Below, in pieces: positions 14,402 to 23,097 of a DNA stretch of 42,201 nucleotides (within the stretch, counting starts at the first letter, position 1; each line of letters begins with the position of its first letter). Both the position numbers and the translations under genes were made by a program. Source of the stretch: Planctomycetota bacterium. Lineage in GTDB: Bacteria > Planctomycetota > Phycisphaerae > SM23-33 > FEN-1343. Location of the stretch: contig JAAYZK010000140.1 in NCBI GenBank assembly GCA_012514895.1, positions 1 to 42,201 on the forward strand, written 5' to 3'. Below the pieces are notes generated by a model. The model was given only the letters and a program-made list of their open reading frames with translations, did no database searches and was not told where the DNA came from.

Positions 14402-17273
14402 ACACGATGCCCGGCGCCTCCAGCGCCAGCGCCGCCGTGCCGCAGGCGGCCTGCGTGCCGCCGGTCATGCCGATCCGCCGGACGGTGCCGTCGGCGTTGA
14501 AGCGGATGACGGTGACCAGCGCGTCGGTCCTGCCGCCCTCGAAGGTCGTGGCCGCCGCGGGCTCACCGCCGGTCTGCCCGTCGTAGCGGACGATCACGAG
14601 GTCCGTCCCGCCGTCGGCGCGGGTGATCCGCAGGCCGCAGGCGGGCACGGGGCCCTGGAGATCCATCGCTTCGACAGCGGTGACGGCGTCGGCGGCGCGG
14701 TAGGGGTCGACGACCGTCGCGAAGATCGCCTCGTTGCCGGTCCGGCGGAGGACCGCCTGGTGACGGTCGCCGGGGACGACGCCGGTGTAGATGGTCGTGT
14801 TCGGCGCGCCGAGCACGGTGGCTTTCACCTCGTTGGCCGGGCGGGCCGGCCCATCATCGCCGTCGGTCGATGCATCGCGCCGCCACGTGCCCGTCCAGTC
14901 CGCGCCGGTCGTCACGGGCCGGGTGCAGCGGATGTGCTTGTAGCCCCGCTGGACGGGGCGGCCCATGGGCTCCAGGTCGTCCGGGTCGGCGCCGGCCAGC
15001 GCGCCCAGCGTGCCGCGGAAGCACAGGGGATAGTCGAACGTGTGGGTGCCCCGGCCCCAGCCGCGGTAGATGTCCACGATGTAGCCGGGCATCTGCACGA
15101 CGGTCCGATCCAGCGCCACGCCGGTGTAGGCCCCGGCGGCCTGTCCGCGGATCACCTTGACGTCGCCGGCGTCGTAAAACACCAGCAGTTTGCCGGCGGC
15201 GGGCGCCTGGGAGTGCTCATCGACCGACATCGTCCAGTGCGCGATCGTCGGGCGGGTCCACTCGGCGTGCAGGCTGTCTTCGTAGCGGTAGCCCGCCGGC
15301 TCGCCGGCCAGTTCGTCCCCGTCGGCGAAGAGGATCAGGTTGAGCTTGTCGGGGTGCCCGTGCACGCCGCCGTGCGGGCCGTAGTCCATCAGCAGGAAGG
15401 TTCCGCCGTCCCCGTCGGCGCCCCGGAGGATGCCGTACCCCAGCGCATCGAAGATCAGGCTGCCCAGGCCCGCCATGGGCTTCTCGGGCAGGGGCTCGTA
15501 GATGACCGTGGGGAAGTAGCACGCCGTCGACTGGAACAGTTGCCTGGGGGCGGCGTTGACGATCGAGCCGTAGTTGGGGTCGCCGTAACGGAGCCAGGCG
15601 AAGTCGTAGGCCATGGCGGTCCAGCTCGAGCCGACCGGCGCGCGGCCGGAGTCGTTGATGCCGGGGGCGGTCCCGTCGGGGTAAGCGTACTTCAGGGGGC
15701 TGTCGAAGAGGTTCTTGAAGCGGCAGTTCATGAACCCGTAGACGTCGATGCCCTTGCGGGCCAGCGGTTCGAGGCAGCCGATCAGGGCGTGGCGGGCGAA
15801 AAGCTGGTAGCCGATCGCCCCTTCGGCCCACATCCCGTCTTCGCCGATGCCGTTGGCGATCATGTGGCGGGTGTCGGCGGCGCCGATGTCGATCCAGTTC
15901 TGGTCGTTCAGGGCGATCCCGCCCTGGATGTAGGCGGCGTTGTAGAAATTGGTCCAGTTGCCCAGCGCCCCCGAGCGGCGGGCCGGAGGATCGGTCCGCC
16001 AGTTGGGGTTCTCGCCGTCCCGCCGCGCCACCTCCGCGGCGGCCGATCGCTTGCCGTTGATGAAGGTCAGGGCGCAGCGGATCAGGCCGGTCTCGATCCC
16101 CTGGTGGTCCTCGTCGCTCAGGCAGGGGCTCTGGTAGATCAGGTCGTAGGCCTGGATGAGCGGCATCAGCCACATGGCCTCGCTGAGGCGCTGGGCCATG
16201 ACCTTGGAGGTATCGCTGCTGTTGACGCCCTTGTGTTCCTGGTAGCCGTCGGGGTAGAGCCTGGCGTAGCCGACGAGGATCTCGCGGGCCTTGGCGGCGT
16301 AGCGTTCGTCGTCGGTGAGCTGGTAGGCGTAGCCCAGCCAGCCGGCCATCTTGCTCAGCAGGTCGTGGGCCTGGCTCTGGGCGTCGTCGCGATCGCGCAA
16401 CTGGGCCGGGATGGACGGGTCGGGGTGGACGATCCGCCTGTCCAGCCACGCGTCGCACTCCTTGAGCAGCCTGGCGCGCATGTCGGCGGCGCGGGGGCTT
16501 TCGAGAAGCGCGCGGCGCATCTCGACGAGCTCCTCGCGGGTGAGGTAGATCCCCGGGTGGGTGCCCAGGGGGATGATCGTCGGCAGCGTGACGGCGGTGC
16601 CGCCGTAGTCGTTGCGGGGCGAGCCGCCCTCGATGTACGTTGGCGCGTCGGCGTTGAAGTCGGGCACCACCAGCAGCGGCGCCAGGTCGGCGGTGGTGAT
16701 GACCTCGATCTCGCCCAGCCCGCCCCACAGGCGGGCCTTGCCGGTGTTGGGATCGATCGCCCCGGGGTGGGCGCTGGTGACGGTGACCTCGACCCACTCG
16801 ATCGTCCTGCCGATCGGCAGGCTCTGGCGGGGCACTTCGTCGCGGCGGCTGCGGTCGGGCCGCAGGACATCGAGGGTCTTTTCCAGCACCGTCCCGTCCG
16901 ACAGGCGAACCTCGAGGTCCCTGGGCGAGGCCTCGACCTGCCCGTCCGAGCAGATGAAGTTGATCTGCGAGATCGGCAGGGCCTCCACCAGGTCGATGCG
17001 GACCCGGTACCGCCCCCACAGCACGCAGCGGCTGTGCGTGTTGCCGTCGGCGATCTGCTCGGGCCCTGTGTTGCGGTCGATCCCCGCGTCGTCGCTGAGC
17101 AGCTCGACGCCGACCCGCCCGCCGTTGGGCTGCAGGGCCGCGTTGTGGGCGCGGATCTCCTGCTCGACCTGCCGCCAGTTGCGGCGGGCCTGCTGCTGGG
17201 CGCGGGCTGTCGAAAGACAGGCCACGACGACGAAGGCGACGACGAGGGCAAGTCGTTCCGGATGGCGACGCAT
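14391..17273 (-). CDS. Secreted heparinase II/III - alginate lyase family protein
   Basis: A 960-residue exported polysaccharide-lyase-like protein. The signal peptide spans 1-25 (ends ARA). Residues about 70-195 look like a discoidin/F5-8-type sugar-binding module. An alpha/alpha-toroid follows at about 235-560 (KMAGWLGYAYQLTDDERY near 305-320, NWTNFYNAAYIQGG further on). A C-terminal beta-sandwich carries the family hallmark DYGPHGGVHGHPDKLN near 630-645, where His and Tyr residues serve in catalysis and metal binding. These enzymes cleave uronic-acid-containing chains by beta-elimination; heparin-like, alginate or glucuronan substrates cannot be told apart here. ATG 17273 is chosen over ATG 17309 because GAGG lies 8 bases upstream and the signal peptide then starts correctly. 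It ends the unit GH38-sulfatase-lyase. Confidence 0.85.
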   Translation of the reverse strand: MRRHPERLALVVAFVVVACLSTARAQQQARRNWRQVEQEIRAHNAALQPNGGRVGVELLSDDAGIDRNTGPEQIADGNTHSRCVLWGRYRVRIDLVEALPISQINFICSDGQVEASPRDLEVRLSDGTVLEKTLDVLRPDRSRRDEVPRQSLPIGRTIEWVEVTVTSAHPGAIDPNTGKARLWGGLGEIEVITTADLAPLLVVPDFNADAPTYIEGGSPRNDYGGTAVTLPTIIPLGTHPGIYLTREELVEMRRALLESPRAADMRARLLKECDAWLDRRIVHPDPSIPAQLRDRDDAQSQAHDLLSKMAGWLGYAYQLTDDERYAAKAREILVGYARLYPDGYQEHKGVNSSDTSKVMAQRLSEAMWLMPLIQAYDLIYQSPCLSDEDHQGIETGLIRCALTFINGKRSAAAEVARRDGENPNWRTDPPARRSGALGNWTNFYNAAYIQGGIALNDQNWIDIGAADTRHMIANGIGEDGMWAEGAIGYQLFARHALIGCLEPLARKGIDVYGFMNCRFKNLFDSPLKYAYPDGTAPGINDSGRAPVGSSWTAMAYDFAWLRYGDPNYGSIVNAAPRQLFQSTACYFPTVIYEPLPEKPMAGLGSLIFDALGYGILRGADGDGGTFLLMDYGPHGGVHGHPDKLNLILFADGDELAGEPAGYRYEDSLHAEWTRPTIAHWTMSVDEHSQAPAAGKLLVFYDAGDVKVIRGQAAGAYTGVALDRTVVQMPGYIVDIYRGWGRGTHTFDYPLCFRGTLGALAGADPDDLEPMGRPVQRGYKHIRCTRPVTTGADWTGTWRRDASTDGDDGPARPANEVKATVLGAPNTTIYTGVVPGDRHQAVLRRTGNEAIFATVVDPYRAADAVTAVEAMDLQGPVPACGLRITRADGGTDLVIVRYDGQTGGEPAAATTFEGGRTDALVTVIRFNADGTVRRIGMTGGTQAACGTAALALEAPGIVFSR

Positions 17274-17359
17274 GGGGCGATCCTCGCTGAACGGACAGGT
17301 CATGAGCATACGTGGAGTTCCATTATTGCAGCTTCCGCCGCCGCATGCAAGCTACCCGC

Positions 17360-19120
17360 CTACCGCGCGGCCGCCATGATGCGCCGCCCTTCGGCGTTCA
17401 GGCGCTCGGTGAAGGCCCGCTCGTGGCCGGCCAGCATCGCGCTCAGTTCGTCGAGGGGGCGCTGCGTCCAGCGCCTGCGGCCGTTCAGTTCACTGTCCAC
17501 AGCGAGGACCAGGGCGAAATAGGTCTGGTCGCACAGCCGATCGACGGCCGCCCGCAGTTCGGCGCGCTGGGCGTCGGTCGTCGCCCGGGCCAGATGGGGC
17601 GCCAGAGCGTCGGCCTTGTAGCGGTCCCATCGCTTCTGGGAGCCCATGACGAAGAAGTACTCGTTCTGGCGGGCGATCCGCTCGGACAGCGGCAGGGCCC
17701 GCCAGGCTTCGGGGATGTAGGGGTCCTCGGCCCTGGCCAGCCAGCGGCCCAGCTCGCGCCGCAGTTCGGCGCGGGTGGAGGCGTGGGCCGGATCATCGAC
17801 CAGGTTGTGCATCTGGTAGGGATCGGCCTGGTTGTCGAACAACTGCCACTCGCCCAGGTCGTCGACCACGTAGGTGTAGCGCTTTGTGCGGACGCCGCGG
17901 AAGGCGTTGTTCATGTAGCGCTTGCCCGGCTCCAGGCGGGTGCGGATGTAGTTGCGGTCGAAGTTGTTCACCACCAGCAGCGTCGACGCCGGGTCGGGCC
18001 CGTCGCGTCCCAGCATGAGCGGCGAATAGTCCTCGCCGCCGCAGACATCCGGCGGCGTGATGCCCGCCAGCCCGCACAGCGTGGGGTACAGGTCCATCGT
18101 GCCCATCAGGTTCTCGACCACCCGCCCGGCCGGCACCCGCCCGGGCCACCGCACCAGCATCGGCACGCGGCTGGCCTCGTCGTAGGGGTTGGACTTGTTG
18201 AAGAAGCCGTTGGACCCGAACGAGCTGCCGTGATCGGAGGTGTAGATGATGACGGTGTTCCCGTCGATGCCCAGCCGCTTCGTCGCATCCATCAGGCGCC
18301 CCAGTTCCCGGTCGACGGCGGTGATGTGGGCGTGGTAGTGGCGGTAGTTCCGCAGTTTTTCGCCCTGACGGTGTTCCGGATGGGTGACGTTGGGGCGGAA
18401 GGGGATGGTGTCCTCCGGGTACAGCGCCAGACAGTCCTCGGGCGCATCGTCCCAGCGGAAGTGCGGCGGGTTGATCGACAGCATCATCAGGAAGGGCTTC
18501 CCGCCGCCGGCGTGGCGCTCGATGAAGCCCAGCGCCGTGTCGGTCATCCCGGTGGCGTTGTAGCCCTCGTGGGTGTGGAACTCCTCACCGGCCATGACGT
18601 CGCGGACCGGGGTTCTCATGTGGTCGTCGCCGAACTGCCAGTGCTCGAACTCGTCGAACCCCGCGTTGACGCATGTCTCGTTCTTCAGGTGCCATTTGCC
18701 GACGTAGCCGGTCACGTAGCCGGCCCGCTGGAACGTGTGGGCGATCGTCGGCGATTTGACGCCGATGATGTCCCCGTCGCCGAAGTAGTCGTTGGAGATG
18801 ATCGAGCTGCGGTGCGGCCACTGGCCGGTGATGAGCATGCCCCGGTAGGGCACGCAGATCGCCGAGGTGCTGTAGCAATGGTCGAACCGCGTGCCCTCCC
18901 GGGCGAGCCGCGCCATGGCGGGCGCGACCTGCTCGGGCATCTGCTTGAACGGCAGGCTGCACCAGCGGTGCTCGTCGCTGAAGACGAAGATGATGTTCGG
19001 GCGCCTCGACGGCGCCTCGGCGGCCGTCGCCCGCCCGACGGCCGCGGCCGCGATCGCGGCGGTGGAAAGCTTGAGGAACTCGCGTCGTCCGATCCGCGTG
19101 GCGTCATGGCGATTACTCAT
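17360..19120 (-). CDS. Tat-exported type I sulfatase
   Basis: A 586-residue sulfatase. The N-terminus has a twin-arginine signal (GRREFLKLSTAAI), so it is exported folded. The formylglycine site is C89 in C-V-P-Y-R (89-93), followed by GMLITG. Metal and sulfate ligands include D49 in FSDEH, K142-W-H in VGKWHL and D308-H in YTSDHGSSFG. The second acidic residue after D49 is Glu where many sulfatases have Asp. The C-terminal 110 residues, rich in Arg and Ala, are longer than usual and helical. It removes sulfate esters from a glycan. The active Cys must be converted to formylglycine by a maturase that is not in this window. It starts 19 bases after the mannosidase stop, and the lyase follows, so the three are probably cotranscribed. 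Confidence 0.92.
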   Translation of the reverse strand: MSNRHDATRIGRREFLKLSTAAIAAAAVGRATAAEAPSRRPNIIFVFSDEHRWCSLPFKQMPEQVAPAMARLAREGTRFDHCYSTSAICVPYRGMLITGQWPHRSSIISNDYFGDGDIIGVKSPTIAHTFQRAGYVTGYVGKWHLKNETCVNAGFDEFEHWQFGDDHMRTPVRDVMAGEEFHTHEGYNATGMTDTALGFIERHAGGGKPFLMMLSINPPHFRWDDAPEDCLALYPEDTIPFRPNVTHPEHRQGEKLRNYRHYHAHITAVDRELGRLMDATKRLGIDGNTVIIYTSDHGSSFGSNGFFNKSNPYDEASRVPMLVRWPGRVPAGRVVENLMGTMDLYPTLCGLAGITPPDVCGGEDYSPLMLGRDGPDPASTLLVVNNFDRNYIRTRLEPGKRYMNNAFRGVRTKRYTYVVDDLGEWQLFDNQADPYQMHNLVDDPAHASTRAELRRELGRWLARAEDPYIPEAWRALPLSERIARQNEYFFVMGSQKRWDRYKADALAPHLARATTDAQRAELRAAVDRLCDQTYFALVLAVDSELNGRRRWTQRPLDELSAMLAGHERAFTERLNAEGRRIMAAAR

Positions 19121-19139
19121 GGTCGGGTCCCTAACGTCG

Positions 19140-22100
19140 TCAGGATGTCAACCGCACCGTCTTGATCTCGAATGGGCGGAACGCCAAGGCGACGGCTCCG
19201 TCCTTCACGGCCAGCGGCCGGCCGTTCCGCTCGAGCATGTCGGTCCGGGCGGCCCGGACCACGGGCAGATCGGTCGAGAGCATGCACGATGCGGCGGTGC
19301 CGTGCGCCTCGTAAAGGCGGACGATGACGTCCCCGCTGCCGTCCGCGGCGAGCTTGACGGCCTCGACCACGACCCCCGGGGCGTCGGCGGCCAGCACGCT
19401 GCGCGTCCCGCCGTCGCCGCGACGGGTGCGGACGGGGATGTTCAGGTCGTAGGCCTCCCGCACGAGCGAGCTGTCCGCCAGTCCGCCCGTCCAGGCCAGC
19501 AGGGCATACGTGAACGTGTACCGCCCGGCGTCGCCCCGCCCGTCGGGGCCGAGCGGGGCCCGCATGAGCGTCAGGTTGATCGTGGTGCCGGCGACGTTCA
19601 CCCCGTACTTGCTGTCGTTGAGGACCGCCAGGCCCCGCCCCGGCTCGGCCAGGGCCGTCCCCTTGTGGTTGCACACCTCGAACTGGTCGCGGTCGGCCTG
19701 CCGGTTCGTGTGGTTGGGACGGCGGAGGTGGCCGAACTGGATCTCGTGGATCGCCTCGGTGGCGCGGACGTCGCCGCTGAAGCCCACCTTCAGCAGCCTG
19801 TGGCGCTCGTGCCAGTCCAGCGTGGTGACGAAATCGAGCCGTGCGCTGCCGGCGCGGAGCGTGACGTCCTGGGTCAGCGTCGAGTTGTTGATCCGCCGCG
19901 TGATCCGCAGCACGCCCACCAGCGGGCCCTGCGTAACGACCTCGAACGTCGCCGGCGCCTCGCCGAGATCGACGGGGGTCTGGTAGACCATCGAGTCGAT
20001 GTCCCACGCGTCGAACTTGGAGGGCACGTCCTTGTACATCTTCATCACATTGCCCCGCCCCGCCGCGAGCACCTCGCGGCCGTCGGCCAGGTCGATGAGG
20101 CTGACCATCTCGCCCAGGGCGTTGAACGTTGCGCGGATGCGGTCGTTGGCCAGGGACGATCCGGTGACCGTCACGCCGCCGGCGGTCGCGGCGGCGGGCG
20201 TGTCGGTCAGCTTCAGCGTGGTCCAGCCGCACGACGGGACCGTCACCGCCGCCAGCGTCGCGCCGCCGACCGTCTGCGTCACGACCGGCTCGCCGGCCGC
20301 GTCGGCGGCGCCGGCGGCGCCGGCGGGCAGCGCCACCAGGGCCGTGCGGGACCAGTTGAGCGAGTTGAAGACCGTCAGGGCGTCGGCGGCCTCGTTCACC
20401 AGCGCCCCCATGGCCGCCTCGGCGATGCCGTCGGCGGTCGCGAGGGCCTCGGCGTACGAGGCCTCGGCCTGCTCGTAGACCCGCTGGATGGACGAGCCGG
20501 GCAGGATGTCGTGGAACTGGTTCAGCAGCACCGCCCGCCACGTGTCTTCCAGCGTTTCGGCCGGCCACGGGTAGCCGTCGGCGAACGACGCCCAAAGCTC
20601 TGCCTCTCGCAAGGCTTGTTCACAGCGGCGGTTGTACCACTTGGTCCGCGCCTGGCTGGTCAGCGTGCCGCGATGGCAGGTGAAGTACAGTTCGCCGACC
20701 CAGCGGTTGGCGTCGTGCTCGCCGCGGGCGACGAGGTCTTCGAAGAAGGCGACGGGGCCGGCCAGTTCGAGTTTCGGCACACCCTCGCAGTCGCCCAGGC
20801 GTGCGATGTATTCCAGGTGTTCGCGGGTCGGGCCGCCGCCGCCGTCGCCCCAGCCGAAGGGGTACATCCGCGTGGACATGCCGTCCTTCTGAACGCGCTG
20901 GGTCCACCGCTTGATGACCGCACCGGGGTCGGCCGGGGCGTTGTAGTCGTTGTGCAGGTGCGTGATGACGGTGCTGCCGTCGATGCCCTCCCACAGGAAG
21001 TTGTGGTAGGGGAAGGTGTCGCCGCCGTGGTAGTTCCAGAAGATCTTCTGGGTGGAGAAGTACTTGATTCCGCAGCCGGCCATGATCTGCGGCAGCGCTG
21101 CCGAGTAGCCGAACACGTCGGGCAGCCAGAGCATCTCGCTGTCGACGCCGAACTCGTCGGCGAAGAACCGCTTGCCGGCGAGGAACTGGCGGATGAGGGC
21201 CTCGCCGCCGGAGATGTTCGTGTCGGCCTCGACCCACATCCCGCCCTCGGCGATGATGTGCCCGTCGGCGACGGCCCGCCTGACCCGCTCGTAGAACGCC
21301 GGGTAGCGGTTCTTGATCATCCAGAACAGGTGCGGCTGGCTGTGCAGGAACCGGTAGCCGGGGTACTGCTCGGCCAGGGCCAGTTGGCCGGCCAGCGTGC
21401 GGACCGCTTTGCGCTCGGTCTCGGCCAGCGGCCACAGCCAGGCGACGTCGAGGTGGGCGTGGCCGAAGCAGAAGAACTCCGGCGACGTCGAGCCGTTCCG
21501 GCACGCCAGCACGCCGGCCAGTTCCCCGCGGGCGGCCTGGAAGGCGGCCTGCATCGCGTCGAAGGGCTGCTCGAAATCCACCGTCCGCGTGAACTGCTTG
21601 AGGGCGTCGTCGATCCGCGACACGCGGAGCGAATCGGCATCGAGGGTGTCGCGTAGATTCACCAGGGTGCCCACGTCCATCAGCAGTTGCCAGGCCGTCT
21701 CGTTCCAGACGCCGAAGGTGCACTCGCCGACGGTCTGCTGCGCCGCCCGCGGCTGCGGCACCGACGGCCGGTCCGGCGGGATCGGCCCGACGTGGCAGGG
21801 CGTCGGGCCGTGCCAGGCGTAGGCTTCCATGAGAATGTCGAACCTCTCGCCGCCGGCGGCCCGCGCCGTCAGCGTGATGTGCGGCCAGGTCCCGCGGTAC
21901 GGCTCGACCAGCTCGCCGTTGACCCAGACGAGAGCCTCCTTGTCGGTCACCGGCAGGTGCGCGACGATCCGCTCGCCGGCGGCCTCCGACGGCACCGTCA
22001 CGCATCCGCGGAACCAGCCGTACTCGTACGCGCCGCCCCAGGCGGTCCCCGCCGGCGCCGCGGCGAACGGCCCGGCCGCCCCGGCCGCCGCGTCCAGGTG

Positions 22101-22214
22101 GTCGCGCGTGAACCACCCCTCCAGCGCCACCGCCCCCAGGGGCCGGTAGAGATGCCGCTTCAGCTCGTTCCGCCAGGCATCCAGACGATCCCGCCATTCC
22201 GCGTTCAGCGTCAT
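19140..22214 (-). CDS. GH38 alpha-mannosidase
   Basis: A 1024-residue glycoside hydrolase family 38 enzyme, of normal length for bacterial members. An N-terminal beta domain (about 1-240) leads to the catalytic barrel with H254 and D256 in GHAHLDVAW, the nucleophile D366 in LWLPDVFGYS, and H568 in NQFHDILPG. These four residues match the family's zinc site. C-terminal beta-sandwich domains follow (about 620-1024). It hydrolyses alpha-mannosidic bonds with retention of configuration. There is no signal peptide, so it is predicted to be cytoplasmic, unlike the exported sulfatase and lyase encoded next. AAGGAG sits 7 bases before ATG 22214. It is divergent from the GntR gene across a 145-base spacer holding the palindromic operator, so it may share that control. 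Confidence 0.93.
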   Translation of the reverse strand: MTLNAEWRDRLDAWRNELKRHLYRPLGAVALEGWFTRDHLDAAAGAAGPFAAAPAGTAWGGAYEYGWFRGCVTVPSEAAGERIVAHLPVTDKEALVWVNGELVEPYRGTWPHITLTARAAGGERFDILMEAYAWHGPTPCHVGPIPPDRPSVPQPRAAQQTVGECTFGVWNETAWQLLMDVGTLVNLRDTLDADSLRVSRIDDALKQFTRTVDFEQPFDAMQAAFQAARGELAGVLACRNGSTSPEFFCFGHAHLDVAWLWPLAETERKAVRTLAGQLALAEQYPGYRFLHSQPHLFWMIKNRYPAFYERVRRAVADGHIIAEGGMWVEADTNISGGEALIRQFLAGKRFFADEFGVDSEMLWLPDVFGYSAALPQIMAGCGIKYFSTQKIFWNYHGGDTFPYHNFLWEGIDGSTVITHLHNDYNAPADPGAVIKRWTQRVQKDGMSTRMYPFGWGDGGGGPTREHLEYIARLGDCEGVPKLELAGPVAFFEDLVARGEHDANRWVGELYFTCHRGTLTSQARTKWYNRRCEQALREAELWASFADGYPWPAETLEDTWRAVLLNQFHDILPGSSIQRVYEQAEASYAEALATADGIAEAAMGALVNEAADALTVFNSLNWSRTALVALPAGAAGAADAAGEPVVTQTVGGATLAAVTVPSCGWTTLKLTDTPAAATAGGVTVTGSSLANDRIRATFNALGEMVSLIDLADGREVLAAGRGNVMKMYKDVPSKFDAWDIDSMVYQTPVDLGEAPATFEVVTQGPLVGVLRITRRINNSTLTQDVTLRAGSARLDFVTTLDWHERHRLLKVGFSGDVRATEAIHEIQFGHLRRPNHTNRQADRDQFEVCNHKGTALAEPGRGLAVLNDSKYGVNVAGTTINLTLMRAPLGPDGRGDAGRYTFTYALLAWTGGLADSSLVREAYDLNIPVRTRRGDGGTRSVLAADAPGVVVEAVKLAADGSGDVIVRLYEAHGTAASCMLSTDLPVVRAARTDMLERNGRPLAVKDGAVALAFRPFEIKTVRLTS

Positions 22215-22304
22215 CGCCGCACTCCTTCACAGGACGCCCCTCCATCTACCGGCCGCGTTCGGCGCGGGCAAGGGAGAAATCCCGCCCGGGGCGGGAGGGG
22301 GGCC

Positions 22305-22343
22305 TTGACAGGCCGAGTTAGTGCACTAAGCTTAGTGCACCAA
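22305..22343 (+). promoter_or_regulatory. Promoter and palindromic operator of the GntR operon
   Basis: TTGACA at 22305-22310 is a perfect -35 box. Two repeats follow, TTAGTGCACTAA (22318-22329) and TTAGTGCACCAA (22332-22343). Together they contain the perfect 20-base palindrome GTGCACTAAGCTTAGTGCAC (22321-22340). The palindrome covers the expected -10 position (TAAGCT, 22327-22332), so a bound dimer would block transcription. The site lies 17 bases before the regulator's start codon and within the spacer shared with the divergent GH38 gene. Autoregulation by the GntR protein is inferred from position; HutC-type regulators bind this kind of site. Confidence 0.75.
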
Positions 22344-22359
22344 GTTCAGGACAGCGCCC

Positions 22360-23097
22360 ATGGGCACCGTGCCGGCCATTCCGAAGTACGACCGGATCCG
22401 CCGCGACATCGTCGCGCGGATCACCAGCGGGCAACTGCCCCCCGGGGCGATGGCGCCGTCGGAAAACGAGATCATCCGCCAGTACGGGGTGAGTTGCACC
22501 ACCGCCCGCCGGGCCCTGGCCGAGATGGCCGCCGCCGGCTGGGTCGAGCGGGTCAAGGGTCGCGGCACGATCGTCCGCCGCCGCCAGGTGGAGCGGTCGG
22601 TCGACCGGATCCTCGGCTTCACCCGCAACATGATCGAGGCCGGCCGCACGCCCCGAACGGAAGTGCTGAGCGTCAGGCGCCTGCGGGGCGGCCTCGGCGC
22701 CCGTCCGCTGCGGGGGCCGGTCTGGGCGATCCGGCGGCTGCGGCTGGCCGACGACGAACCGATGATGATCGAGACGCGCCACGTCTCGGCCGAACTGTGC
22801 CCCGGCATCGACGCCTGCGACCTGACCGGCTCGCTGTACGACCTCTACGCCGGGCGGTACGGCCTGGAGCTGGTCCGCGTGGACCAGGAACTCAGCACCC
22901 TCCTGCTGGACCGCGAGGCGGCCGCGACCTTCGGCGTCGCCGGGCCGCTGCCGGCGTTCCGCATCAGCGGCGTGACCTGCTGCGACGGCGGACGCGTGCT
23001 GGAGACGGAGGAATCGATCTACCGCGGCGATCTGTACCGCTTCACCGTCCGGGCGACGCGCGACGGCGCCGGCGAGAGGACCTCACCATGGATGTGA
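22360..23097 (+). CDS. GntR-family (HutC/UTRA) transcriptional regulator
   Basis: A 245-residue repressor-type regulator. The N-terminal winged helix-turn-helix (about 5-75) has the GntR signature SGQLPPGAMAPSENEI and the wing GRGTIV. The UTRA effector-binding domain (about 95-240) ends in FRISGVTCCDGGRVLETEES. UTRA domains of sugar operons usually sense a phosphorylated sugar. ATG 22360 follows the operator directly. The gene overlaps the E1alpha gene by 10 bases, so it is the first cistron of a nine-gene operon and would report the level of an intermediate of that pathway. The effector cannot be identified from sequence. Confidence 0.92.
   Translation: MGTVPAIPKYDRIRRDIVARITSGQLPPGAMAPSENEIIRQYGVSCTTARRALAEMAAAGWVERVKGRGTIVRRRQVERSVDRILGFTRNMIEAGRTPRTEVLSVRRLRGGLGARPLRGPVWAIRRLRLADDEPMMIETRHVSAELCPGIDACDLTGSLYDLYAGRYGLELVRVDQELSTLLLDREAAATFGVAGPLPAFRISGVTCCDGGRVLETEESIYRGDLYRFTVRATRDGAGERTSPWM

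Noticed and set aside
14760-17522. 920-codon plus-strand open frame
   Set aside because: Antisense shadow of the lyase gene; low-complexity Arg/Gly/Val/Asp composition, no domain, no ribosome site.
18891-21656. 921-codon plus-strand open frame
   Set aside because: Antisense to the sulfatase and mannosidase, both of which have complete catalytic motifs on the other strand.
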